Below are positions 10,148 to 20,440 of a stretch of DNA of 64,000 nt, piece after piece. Position 1 is the stretch's first letter; the number at the start of each line of letters is the position of its first letter. The DNA is from Tilletia caries. Its lineage: Eukaryota; Basidiomycota; Exobasidiomycetes; Tilletiales; Tilletiaceae. Made by a program: the position numbers and the translations under genes. Under the pieces are notes generated by a model. That model saw only the letters and a program-made list of their open reading frames with translations. It was not told the origin of the DNA and made no database searches. The stretch is from the NCBI GenBank assembly GCA_032718865.1, contig JALUTQ010000027.1:186001-250000 (forward strand). Reading direction: 5' to 3'.

Positions 10148-13100
10148 TCAGCCTCGTCCATCCGTATCGGAAGATTCCTCCTCAAGTGACGCTTCGTCCA
10201 TCGCCACGTCCGTCATCTTCGACTTGCCCTTGGAACGCTTTGAAGGACCTTGGATGGACGTGGATGAAGCCTTTCGCTTGGCCCGCCGAGCCTTTCGAGT
10301 GCGCTGTTGGGCCTCGAGAATGTTGACAAGAAGATCATCGGGCACTGAACCTTCGGTGAACCATTTGCCGAGCGTGACGATCTCGCCGATCTTGTCTGCT
10401 TTGAGCTTATGGCGGAGGGGAGTCACCACATGTCCGGCTCGGGAAAAAAGTCGCTCGACATCAACCGAAGTAGCTGCAACGATAACCGACGAGTGATCAG
10501 CACGAATAAAGTTGTTGTGAAGCCTGTGATTCTGAGACCGATTACACTTACCAGGGCAGCTGAAGACGTCCAAGGCGAGCGCGGTCAGGCCGCCACGGTC
10601 GTGTCCTCTCTCGTGCTCGTCCCACCACCAGCGTAAGGGGTCAACTCTTTCCACTTTGGACCCAGCGGCGTGATCTTCTCCTTGAGCCAGTCGTCGATGG
10701 CCTCGTTCGGGTTCGCGACCGCTCGTTGGCGTTGGTGCAGCATGATGAGTTGTTGAGACATCGAGTCGAGCTGATCGAAGTCTTCAGTCTGAGAATCCGT
10801 ACGCGCCTCCTCCGGGCGAGCTCTGGTGGCATACCAGCGGTTGAAAACGTCGCGAAGCTGCTTTTCAGCCTGCGTCTGCCATTCCGCTGGCCACTTGAGC
10901 AAGGTGAGCGCATACTTTCTAAAATTGGGATGAAGCACTGTGTGGTTACATTGTCGTACATAATCATGATCAGCATATGACCCACAACATTGCGGTGCTT
11001 GGACTGAATGACTTATAACTCACGAGTTGCCAGCGAAATAACGTTCGCTTGTTCGGTGAGGCCGTAGTACTTGGCCGTTACAGCACGGCCTCTTGCTGCA
11101 GCTTGCTTCCACATAGCATCGTCGTCGCTCGTCTCCTGTGCCTGCAACTGCACAAAGTACTTGTCGATATCCTCGAAGAGACCGATAACATCGCCGATGG
11201 TGGGAGTAACCTTCTCCGAGAACCTCTTTGTCGCCTGTGAAATGGGTTTCAACATCTGTACGAGCTTGGTAAGGTCGGCCACGTTGGATCGACGAAGACG
11301 TTTGTCCTTGGGAATGGGTGAGCCAGGCTGCTCCGAGAACGAGATGATTCCCTCGAAGAGCTGGATTGCACGCTCAGCCGCTAGAGTCACAGAGTCCCAC
11401 CGGGTCGCAACATCGCGCAACAGTGTGTGGGGGGTATCACATCCCATCTTCTTGCAATGACGCCTGGATTGTCGACGCTTGACTCCACTCCTGCGCAGGG
11501 TCGTCGCCAGCCAGGCGATTTTCTTGATGACCTGGCCCAACTCCTTGTTGCGAACATTGATCTCTCGCTGCTGAGAAGCCGAAACAGCGTAAGGAGAGGA
11601 CGGGGATGATGACTTCTTTGCCGCCTCGATGATCTGGTTCAGCTGCTCGTCTTCGTCCTGGTTGGCGACAGCCTCCGGGTTCAGGGCCGCCGAAATCTCG
11701 TAGTCGTCCTCGTTCTCGATTGGACCGCTGTCTTCCGCATTCGGATCGTCTCCTTCGTCAACATCAGCACGTGATTCGGCATCTTCGTCCTCGAAATCAG
11801 CATCATCTTCCTCGTCGCTCTCGCCCGGCAAGCTCCAGTCGATCCTGTCATCTTCATCGTCGTCGTGATCTGTGGGCGCTGCGTCGCTTGCCTTCTTCTT
11901 CGTGTCAAAATCCTTCAACACCGCCTTTGTGATGAGGTTGAGAATGTGGGCACAGCATCGAACCCGACAGGAGAGATTTTTGTCCGAACGATCGTATCGA
12001 GGCAGACCTCCCTTTGCCACAAGAAGAGGAATCATCGCGTTGTTTTCCGATGCGTTGTCGGAAACAATGTTCCAAACGCGGGAGGTGACACCGTACTTCT
12101 CCGTGATGCGATAGACATTGTTGGCGAGGTTGACCGCATCGTGTTTTTCGTTGAAAGGCACCATCTCCAGGACCCGTCGGACCGCCACAACTTCTTTCTG
12201 ATAGCAAATAACGATGCCCAAAAAAGCGTAGCCGTTCGCACTCGTCCAAACATCTGTGGCGATGTGAAAGGAACCCGTAACGTCCCCAAGCTCGGCAACC
12301 ATGTGGTGGTGCATGCCTTTGAAGACATTCGTGATATCGCGGCTCACTGTGTTCGACATCGGCATAACGCGAAGCTGATCTGCCGTTAGGAATGCTCGGA
12401 ATCCTTTGTCCTCGACGATGCTGATAGGTCGCGACGCTTCCGTCACCCAATACGTAGCCATCTGACGGGCAGCTCCAGCAGATAGAGGCTTGGCAGTTGC
12501 TCTGGATTGCTGACGATCGAACATCTCTTGAACGGTAGGTTGTCCAAGGCGCTCATAGTTCGGGTTGTATCGCTTCGCGTGCGACCACAGATTCGATGTG
12601 CCGCTGTCACTGAGGGGTCGACGAACGAGGCGGAGCGTTTTGCAGCACCTGCACGGGAACTCGACGTTGTTTCGATCATTTGACAGCTGCGGCTCTCCAA
12701 AGTTGAGGTACACGACACTGGCTTTGCCGAGGGTGGGTTGATGAGCCGAGCGGGGGTCTTTGCGTGCCAAGTCTGCTTAATGAGCCCGCTGCCACGCTTT
12801 CTTCGCAGCATCTGTTCAAATGGTCAAGACGGTCAGCAAGGGGAAGCTTCAGAGCAGCTTATGCATATACTGACCTAAAGCAGCTGCTGGAGATGTGTCC
12901 TTTCGCTGGTGAGACGCGGTCGACGTTGCCTCGTCCGAATCGATGTCGATGGCATTCTCCTCGTTATCGCCAGCACGAGACGTGCCACGTGACACGATCG
13001 ACATGTCGTCGACAGTAGCGCGAGATGTGAAAGACACGTCGTCGCCAGGGTTCTCTTCACCATCAGCAAGACGGGTCAACTCATAGTCACTGAGAATAAG

Positions 13101-13688
13101 CGCAGATGTGGACCTGGCGACGGGGAATCTTGGCGGCAACATTTGAGCGCTAGATGCCGAACCGTTCGATCGTGTCGGAACTGAAGCTGAGAAGGCGGTG
13201 GTGATCTTGGGTGTGGTGATGGCAAAAGCAGCTTCTCTCAGCGTCTTTCTGGGCTTCGAGATGGCTGTCTTTGTGGGAGGTTTCCCGTTCGAAGTGTTAA
13301 TGCGGAGAGCTGGGTGACTTTTCGGCTTAGTATTTGACTTGGGACGGCTGGTTGGAATCGACCTAGCGGATGATGACGCCTCTGTGGTGACTACGTGCAT
13401 GTGCTGGCTGTGACCTGACTGGGCGAAATCCGAAGCATCAGAACTGTCAGATTCCGACTGATTCCCATGGTCATCGTCTCGCCCCGCCTTCTCTCGCTGG
13501 GAAAGGTCGAAAAAGTCTTTGGAGGTCGATGGTGTTGAGGGTTGATGAGCTTTGGGCTTGGTGCGTGAGGTAGTGGACACTTCGAGTGCGTTGGTGAGAA
13601 AGGCGGAAAGACCAGCAGGTCGACGGCGATCGGAGGGTTTACGGGTGGAGTAGGGTCTAGCTAGACCTTTGCGAGGGATCTGGCTCAA
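10148..13688 (-). pseudogene. hAT-superfamily transposase, nearly intact
   Basis: Four exons on the minus strand: 13688-12875, 12772-11024, 10937-10552, 10473-10148 (introns 102, 86 and 78 bp). Exon 1 encodes a Ser/Thr-rich, basic N-terminus. Exon 2 starts with a BED-like zinc finger ('CRCCKTL', 'SNLWSHAKRYNP'). It continues with the RNase H-fold blocks 'DVWTSANGYAFLG' and 'NIVSDNASENNAMI', and has an acidic insert (about 11.65-11.87 kb). Exons 3-4 give the C-terminal dimerisation region: 'LRWWWDEHE', 'LALDVFSCP', then across the intron 'ATSVDVERLFSRAG'. Total is about 1,090 residues. A one-base frameshift near 10650 separates 'PLGPKWKE' from 'VDPLRWWW'. At intron 1 the first acceptor leads to an in-frame TAA, and only the distal one avoids it. 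It is the obvious candidate source of transposase for the hAT-type elements nearby, but a link to their ends is unproven. Confidence 0.8.
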
Positions 13689-13829
13689 CAGAGCCGGGCA
13701 TGATGAAGGAAGAAATGACAGCAGACTAGAGGGTGAAGGTGGAGAGGAAGAAATCAGCGGGGAAAGGAGAAGAACTCGATGCTCCGTTTATATAGGCAGA
13801 AGTCAGTGACCAGTGCGCAGCCAGGACTC

Positions 13830-14110
13830 AGCAGCGCAGGCATAATCCATAGCTTCAAGCAGGACTAAGAGATGCAGGAGTACGGACAGATGTCGGCGCT
13901 GAAGGCTTGGTAAGCGGGCCGTATGGCCTCCGCGACCCATCCGCAATCAATGACGACTGGGTGCCCTCCGACTTGCTGACCAATCTGCTGCAGCGGGAGC
14001 GTGATTTGAAAGAGGCGGCGAGGAACGAGAAGAAGCGGAAGAGGAGGTTGATGGCGGACAAGGCACGCAAGAAGCAAAAGACGGCGCTTGCGGAGGATGA
14101 AGAAGAGTAA
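13830..14110 (+). other. Unidentified C-terminal exon fragment
   Basis: A frame to the stop at 14108-14110 reads 'DPSAINDDWVPSDLLTNLL', then a strongly basic helix-like tail ('EKKRKRRLMADKARKKQK') and an acidic end. The 5' part of any parent gene is not visible. It sits between the hAT transposase promoter and a subterminal-repeat block, so it may be a captured fragment or the tail of another element. I do not recognise it. Confidence 0.3.
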
Positions 14111-14140
14111 ATTGATGTTTTTCCCCTCTATGTACATAAA

Positions 14141-14686
14141 TTTTGATTTCCACTCCGCAAAACTCCGCACTTTTTATTCACATCGACGGAGTATTCCGCC
14201 CGAATTTGTGCGGAGTGCGGAGGACGAGTTTCGAATTGTTGCTCCGCCATTGCGGAGTGAGGAGGAGGTTTTTCAAAATCTTCCTCCGCAGTGGCGGAGT
14301 AAGGAGTACAGTCGCTCCATTAAGTTTTGACGCGGCCGAAATTGAAATGAGGGGGCGGGGGCAAGAAAAACAGGTACCTGAATTTTGGGAGAAAAACATT
14401 ACATTGCGATATGAGAGCCGAGAGCCGGCGGATCTGTGAATCATATTTTCCGGGGAAAAAGGGGCGTTGCGTCTCCTCCAAAAAATTTTCCTGGGGGTGT
14501 CAAAACTTTGTGGAGCGACTGTAAGTACGGAGGAAGACTTTGAAAATGTGCGGAGTGACGGAGTCCTCCGCCGCTTACCTCATTTCACGCTCAACCTTTG
14601 CGGAGTACTCCGCACATGGGCAAAAAACCAGTTACTCCGCGCATGCGGAGTAAACCTCCGTACTTTTACTCCGCAAGCCAGCCCTA
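14141..14686. repeat. Block of CTCCGCA/TGCGGAG subterminal-type repeats with a transposon end
   Basis: Many copies of ACTCCGCA or its complement are scattered on both strands outside the nested MITE (14309-14521). The block ends in GCCAGCCCTA (14677-14686), the reverse of TAGGGCTGGC, which is typical of hAT termini. It lies upstream of the minus-strand hAT transposase gene, so it may be that element's 5' end. No matching left end was found. Confidence 0.5.
14309..14521. mobile_element. Tc1/mariner-type MITE
   Basis: The element is 213 bp with 23-bp inverted ends: CAGTCGCTCCATTAAGTTTT... at the left and the complement of CAGTCGCTCCACAAAGTTTT... at the right (two mismatches). A TA dinucleotide flanks each side (14307-14308, 14522-14523). 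CAGT starts and TA targets are typical of Tc1/mariner. It has no coding capacity. Removing it rejoins the host repeat block as ...GGAGTAAGTACGG. Confidence 0.75.
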
Positions 14687-14900
14687 CTGGGCGGTGAGCC
14701 GCTCGCAGACCAGCCTATAGTGATAGTCATTGAAAGGGAGAGGTGGATGTGGTACGAAATTTTAGCGGAGTCAACGAGATGAAAGGGACGCTTTATGTAC
14801 ATAAGCAGACGATGACTCGGCCGTGAATAAGCCCCGGAGGCAGAGACTGGGGAATCCTCCGGCCCACAGCCGGGTCACTATTTCCTCACTCACCACCCAG

Positions 14901-15688
14901 TAAGGATGGGCGCGGAGTAAGCCCCGGAGTGGGTCTCCCGGAGTTCCCCGACTAGTCGGGGCCTCACTCCGGGGGAGTACGGAGTACGGAGTGCATTTTC
15001 GAGGATTTACTCCCGCTGATTGGATTCTGCAGGAGTACGGAGCGCAAGCCTGTCATGTCCCCGGAGTACGGAGTACGGCAAGGCCTGGGGCTGATTTTTC
15101 CCCGGAGTACGGACTGACTAGCTCGAATGCCAGACGGAGTGTGGAGTTTCCCCGAAACTCCGGGGCGCTCCGGGGCCTTGCCTTTTTCAAAATCAGGTCG
15201 CAATTTTGAAAATGCCAGTCAGAAATGGGCATATTTTGCTCTGATTTTCAAAAATATGGCAAAATTATTTTTCAGATTTCTCATTTCGAGTTCTTATTGT
15301 GTGTTGTTGATCTCTACGACCGCCAACGATAATTCTGTCGAACAAAGACGTGGATGGAAGAGCGGCAATCAATGTAAGGGTCCATATTTCTCAAGTTTTG
15401 TAGGACATCTGCGAACTTTCCCCGGAGTACGGAGTTTCGAGGGAGTAGTCGCGCTCCGTCACCCCGGAGTACGGAGTGGAATTTGAAATTTTTACTGAAT
15501 CTAGCCGGAGTGCGGAGCTGGCGCAATGAGATGAGGAGATATTGTGCGGAGCGCGGAGTGGAGTTGGGGCGACTGCCTAAAAATGAGCGGAGTACGGAGC
15601 GCGAGAAAGTATCTCAAAATCAGCCGGAGTCAGCCGGAGTAGAGGCCCCGGAGTACGGAGCACTCCGGGGCCCTCCGCGCCCATCCTT
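14901..15688. mobile_element. hAT-type non-autonomous element, copy B
   Basis: It is the same element as copy A in inverted orientation, with ends TAAGGATGGGCGCGGAG and its complement. ACCACCCA flanks it (14892-14899 and 15689-15696), with a single G before the left end. By eye only about six differences (single-base changes and 1-2 base indels) separate it from copy A, so both are recent. It has the same CTCCGTACTCC arrays and the same 16-bp palindrome (14945-14960). No gene is seen. Confidence 0.85.
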
Positions 15689-15696
15689 ACCACCCA

Positions 15697-16164
15697 CTAG
15701 CCGCTTATTTCCGGCGACGCGCGTCGAGCGTCCGTGCACCACCCGCACGTAACCTGCAGGGCGCAATGCCGCAATCACTGTTTCATCTTCTTTCACTGAC
15801 TTGCCCCTATCTCTGTCTCTCTCTCCCGTGCACCATCCGCACGGTAGCCGTAGGGCGCAATCATCACCATTTCACCGCTTCATCCTCTCTCACTCTCTGT
15901 TTGCCCACTCTGACTCTCTCGACTCCCCCATTCTCTTTTGCTGCTTCTTGACTCACGTTCTCTCAGTCTCTCTCTAAGTCATCAATATGTCCCGATGACT
16001 CTGTTTGTGATTAAGTTGTACCAAGAGGAGTGGCTGGGTTTTGACTCATAGATGCTTAATGGTGACTGTGCGACTTGACGTGGCTGTGACTTACTCGAGT
16101 CACCAACACTCAAACGCGCTCTCGCCCACAACATCTCTGCAGCTCGCACCGCACAGTGTGCTGC
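15697..16164. repeat. Unassigned spacer with a 94-bp tandem duplication
   Basis: Two diverged units starting at about 15733 and 15827 share CGTGCACCA(C/T)CCGCACG, an AGGGCGCAAT block and a CTTTCACT/CTCTCACT-rich tail. The rest to 16164 is CT-rich with no gene seen. Confidence 0.5.
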
Positions 16165-16172
16165 GCACCAGG

Positions 16173-16968
16173 TAAGGATGGGCAGTCCCTCCGCCGATCG
16201 GGCGGAGCTCCGCCGCCTCCGCCACATCCCTCCGGAAAAACTCCGCCGTTTACCTCGGCGGACGGAGTTCCTCCGTCCGCGAAGGTGGGCCGGAGGGATG
16301 TCGGAGGTCCGCCCAATTTGCAAATTCGAGGCGGAGGGATGTCGGAGCTCCGCCCAGCTTTCACAGTCGGGGCGGACGGAGGTCGATGCTCATTCTGAAA
16401 AACGACACCTCCGGCGGAGCTCCGCCCCTCCGGCCGAAACTTTGGCGAGGGTCTCAAGACCCGGAGTTTCATGCTCAAATGGCTGGGAAAGTGACTTTCT
16501 GTAGAAGTCTCAGTGGTCTCAGAGTCTCAGTCTCTCAGCTCCTGGGTCACGTTCCGGTTTGCCACTTTCGGAAAAACGCTGAAAAATCGTGATGAGACAG
16601 CTTCGAAGACATTTTGCGACGTTAGTGCGGGAGGGATGATGTTGACTGATACACTGAAGGGTAATTTTCGATCAAAATCTGTGCCCGAATTTTTTTTGTT
16701 GGAAAGCGGCGGAGGGGCGGAGCTCCGGCGGAGCTCCGCCGGAGGTGGCGGACGGAGGTCGATGACTGCGGTCGTATCTTTACCGGAGGGCGGAGGGATT
16801 TTTCACTCCCCTCTAAGCTGCGATGTTGCGGCGGAGGGATTTTTTGCTCGCCTCTAGGTTACGATGATGTGGCGGAGGGATTTTTATGTTCAAAAAATTG
16901 GGGCGGAGTTTTTACGGAGGCGGGCGGACGGAGGAAAAACTCCGCGGATGCCTCCGTGCCCATCCTTA
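16173..16968. mobile_element. hAT-type non-autonomous element, copy C (CTCCGCC variant)
   Basis: The element is 796 bp with ends TAAGGATGGGCA and its exact complement. A perfect 8-bp target duplication GCACCAGG flanks it (16165-16172, 16969-16976), which fixes the hAT assignment. The interior differs from copies A/B: its repeated word is GGCGGAG/CTCCGCC, in dense runs such as CGGAGCTCCGGCGGAGCTCC near 16720. No gene is seen. It shares terminal sequence with A and B but not the body, so it is a sister family. Confidence 0.9.
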
Positions 16969-16976
16969 GCACCAGG

Positions 16977-17328
16977 GACACCTGAAAGGTATAAAAGGAG
17001 CGCCCAGCTCGCCCTTTCCTCCCTTTCTGTCCCCCCAGCTCTATACTTTTACACACCTTGACATCTAACTTGGCAATCACATAACATTGCAGAGTTAAGT
17101 CAAACGTGTGAAGTCTGAGTCTCATCAAGTTTCAACAATTAGTCTCATACACTTTATTACTTTTATACACCACACCTCCTGTAGGACTACTAACATCTAG
17201 ATCAGTGATCAACCCAGTAGACATAGGCCAAAGTTCTAGCAGCGTGTCACTTCTGTCTCTATACAACGAGCGGTACTACACGTAGACTGTCCAACACCGA
17301 ATCTACTAGGTCGATTGCTCTCTTGTAG
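16977..17328. other. AT-richer spacer, no gene
   Basis: The sequence is less GC-rich than its surroundings, with a GTATAAAAG box at 16988-16996 and no open frame of note. It precedes the RecQ-like fragment and may hold earlier, decayed exons of it. Confidence 0.4.
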
Positions 17329-17922
17329 TTGGGAAACCTTACACAGCGAGTGGTACAATTCGGTTTGCCGGTAAAACCGACACAGCAGCTCACCATTGAA
17401 ACGGTTGTCCAACGTGTAGGCCGAGCGGGTCGTACCAAAGGAGCGCGTGCCCTAGGACTCGTCTTGCTCCCGGCGTGGTGCTTTACCGACGGCGAGACAC
17501 AGGAAAGACAAGCAGAAGAGCGTCAGCAACGTCGTTCGACAGGACCAGCTCATGGGAAGACTAAGGCTCACCTGGAGGCGGAGCAGAGACGCGCCAGGCT
17601 GCAAGCAGCGTTTTCCGACTTCACCTCTACAAAGACGTGCTTGCGACGTTGGCTCGTCACATTCTTTCAAGCGCCGGACGTCCTAGACGAGCATTGCGGG
17701 AGCTGTGGAAGCTGTTGGACGTTGGAAGGGTCACAGAGAGAGTGGACGGTCAACAATAAGCTTCTTCCCCCTCCCTCACCTCCTTCCGCAAAGGTCCGAC
17801 CCTCACCGAAACGTGTCTCCGCCCAGGTTGCTTCCAAACTTGTCGACATGAGGCGTACAGCCGTCAGCCTTTATCTCCCTCCCCTCGGGATCCATGGCCC
17901 TTCCGGCGATACTATTCCCTGA
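17329..17922 (+). pseudogene. RecQ-like helicase C-terminal fragment
   Basis: The frame contains helicase motif VI ('VVQRVGRAGR', about 17405-17434). It is followed, after a charged linker, by the RecQ zinc-binding pattern 'CLRRWLVTFFQAPDVLDEHC' and 'GSCGSC' (about 17637-17715). The upstream helicase motifs I-V are absent, so this is a 3' fragment. Telomere-linked RecQ-type helicases are known repeated genes in fungi, which is one possible origin; another is a transposon-borne helicase. After 17922 the frame ends and copy D begins at 17996. Confidence 0.6.
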
Positions 17923-17995
17923 CTCAAAGATAGCCGAGATCGCAAAAGGATGGCGTCAGTACGGAACGTCTGGCGCGAGTTCTTTGCATCGCGCG

Positions 17996-18741
17996 TAAGG
18001 ATGAGCCCGGAGCGCCCCGGAGTGCTCCGTACTCCGGGGCCCATACTCCGGGGCGCTCCGCTGACTTTCTGTGGTGCTCCGTGCTCCGTCTCTTTTCAGA
18101 GTTACACCAACATCTTACTCCGTACTCCGTCAAGATAAGGAGCACCAGAGAAAACTTACTCCGTGCTCCGTCAAATTATGAAGTGTTTCAGAAAGTCTAC
18201 TCCGTACTCCGTAGCTACGGAGCCCGGATAATCCGGGGGAGCTCCGTACTCCGGGAGATGATCTCACAAATTCCAAAATATGGTATGATTTCAGAAATGT
18301 GTATGCTTGTGATCAAGCTTGTAGCAGCTATGCTTAAGAGAACAGTCTGAGAGCGCTTGAAGAGCTGTTTTGATCAGATTTAGACTGCGAGATGAGAAGT
18401 GTGAAAATAAATTTTGAAAATTAACCCCATAATACCCATGTTTATAACAAAATACCTTCCTTATGAGAAAAATGTGGAGGCCCCGGAGCGCCCCGGACTC
18501 CGGGGGTAACTCCGTACTCCGTCACATATCACAGGTATTTACTCCGTACTCCGGGGGATTTTCTGCAACGCCCAGAGGTCAGCTCCGTGCTCCGGGAAAT
18601 TTCCTGCGATGCTCAAATGCCAGCTCCGTACTCCGGCAACGGTGAGGTAACCTCTCGATTCTCACTCCGTACTCCCGTCTCCCCCGGAGTGCGGCCCCGG
18701 ATAACCGGGGCGCTCCGGGGCTTACTCCGTGCTCATCCTTA
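17996..18741. mobile_element. hAT-type non-autonomous element, copy D
   Basis: The element is 746 bp with ends TAAGGATGAGC and its complement, and CTCCGTACTCC arrays like copies A/B but a diverged body. Near the right end the palindrome is CCCCGGATAACCGGGG. No 8-bp target repeat is visible (left flank ATCGCGCG, right flank CTCGTCGC). The left flank is the RecQ-like fragment and the right flank a Harbinger-like fragment. Confidence 0.75.
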
Positions 18742-19084
18742 CTCGTCGCTTGTTGCGGAAAACTTCGTCTTCTTCGAGCAAGACGAGCAGCTGCTCAAAC
18801 TGCGCATGCGTTACGCGGAACGCGCGCCGGAAGTCATCGTCGTTCCAAGCCAAGTGTTCTTCGCAGCGGGTGTAGGCATTGCGAGTGCGCTGCTCGTTTG
18901 GGGCGCGCTCGCGACTCAAATAGCGGTTGCTCTCGACGACGCCTAGTGCGTCTGCGACCTCGTCCGCTTCTTCTACGACCTCTTCGTCGATCGCAGCTGC
19001 AGAGTCTAGGTGCCGGAGATGCCTTCCAGGCACCTTGATGAGTCGCGCGCGCTGGCTGATGTGTGGCATCGAATGGGAAATCAA
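18742..19084 (-). pseudogene. PIF/Harbinger-like transposase, N-terminal fragment
   Basis: The minus-strand frame contains 'NRYLSRERAP' and 'FRRAFRVTHAQFEQLLVLL', then 'EDEVFRNKRR'. This is the layout of the N-terminal region of fungal DDE_Tnp_4 (Harbinger-type) transposases before the DDE core. It is cut exactly at copy D, and nothing on the far side of copy D continues it, so the catalytic core is lost. Confidence in the family is moderate because only this leading segment remains. Confidence 0.45.
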
Positions 19085-19215
19085 GTGTGACTGTGTGAGG
19101 CATGTGTATTGAGTATATGGAATGGACGGCTCTCAATTCTCGAGTCTCGACCCCGGGCGAGAGTTCTGGAATGACGGGGGGGCTCAAAATTAACCACAAA
19201 AAGAAAGAGTTCTGG

Positions 19216-20052
19216 AGGGGGTCACAGAAAGTTGCCCTTGCCATGTCAGGGCAAATAGGGCAACTTTCACGAATAAGGTGTAAAAACATGAAAGTTGCCC
19301 TCCACGAACTTCTCGATTTGCCCTGTTTTCGGGCAACTTTCCCAATCCACCTCTGACATCGTGAAAGTTGCCTGGACGACTTGCCTGGCAAAGGCAAATC
19401 GGCCTCAGTATTTGGGCAACTTTGACGTTCGCAGAGAGGAACCCGTAAACTTGCCCTACGAAAGTTGCCTCTTGCCCAAGGCCGTTTGTCTCGTCGGCAG
19501 TCAACAAGCATATTTTGCCCTCTCCAGAAAATTGCCCTCCCATCACATGAATCACCATATTTGCCCGGGATGATATAAAATTTGCCCTCTCTCAGTTTCT
19601 CAGTTCCTGGCTGTGACGGGCAAACTCACCTATTCCGAGGGCAACTATGCGTGACTGGAGGGAGTGGGGCAAATCGTGTGAAATCAGGGCAAATTTGGTC
19701 AGTTTCTTGGCCTCAGGGCAACCCAGATGGCAAGGGCAATTTTAAGCAAAAATAAACCGGAGGCACCTTAGGGCAATTTCACCCAGGGCAATTAAAGAGG
19801 TCAAGGGCAAGTTTGCCGCAAAGGTTGCGTGAAGGCAAGGGCAACTTTCAAGAAAACAGGTCAGAATCATGAAAACTGCCCTCCAAACCTGTGGGTTTTG
19901 CCCTCGCTGGGCAACCGTCGAGGCAACTTTGCTGGAAGGGGGGCCGATGGGCGATTTTATTCGGGCAACTTTCAGATTCGAAATTGTGGGATGCGAAAAT
20001 TGCCCTCCCAAAGTTGCCCTAGGGCAAAAGTGGGTGGGGCAACTTTCATAAG
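19216..20052. repeat. GGGCAA/TTGCCC-motif element
   Basis: Several dozen copies of GGGCAA or TTGCCC occur on both strands in about 840 bp, many extended to GGGCAACTTTC. The outermost long copies are inverted (GAAAGTTGCCC at 19227-19237, GGGCAACTTTC at 20038-20048), so the block looks like a terminally inverted non-autonomous transposon. I could not fix its ends or a target duplication. No gene inside is believed. It lies just upstream of the MULE transposase. Confidence 0.6.
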
Positions 20053-20114
20053 ACCCGTTCTGGAGGAACACGAAATCATTTCCGAATACCCCTTTACGGG
20101 GGAAGGCCTTATTT

Positions 20115-20159
20115 CCTCGAGCCGACAAGCCGCCGATAGGCGGTTGTCGGCGATCGAGG
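20115..20159. other. Long imperfect hairpin
   Basis: CCTCGA + GCCGACAA + CCGCC (one G bulge) pair with GGCGG + TTGTCGGC + TCGAGG (a GA bulge) around a GATA loop: 19 base pairs in 45 bases. It sits between the GGCAA element and the MULE gene. It could be a transposon terminus, a cruciform site or a transcript structure; sequence alone does not decide. Confidence 0.5.
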
Positions 20160-20440
20160 GAGCTGGGCGGGCGCGGTCGCTCGCGTGCGAGCGCGCCGCG
20201 CGAGCATGCATTACGTAAGCTTGTGACTGCTGGTGACCGACGCGTCTCGACGCGTCGAGCAGTGAGCAATGAGCATCCACCATCTCGCTCGTCTCTCACA
20301 TCTCTCTTCCCCAATCCCGTCGCCATTTCTCACCTTTTTTCACGCTCACACCGCCTTGCGCTCGACGTTTGTCAAAGCCACTCGAGCTCGATCGCGGTCC
20401 AACACATAATTGGAACTCAACACGCAATCGTTTCGCTCGG

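Noticed and set aside
9586..10185. 199-codon minus-strand frame
   Set aside because: It overlaps the transposase last exon in another frame and has no motif.
12032..12450. Alternative frames of 98-181 codons opposite and within the hAT transposase
   Set aside because: Shadows of the transposase exon, which has the recognisable motifs.
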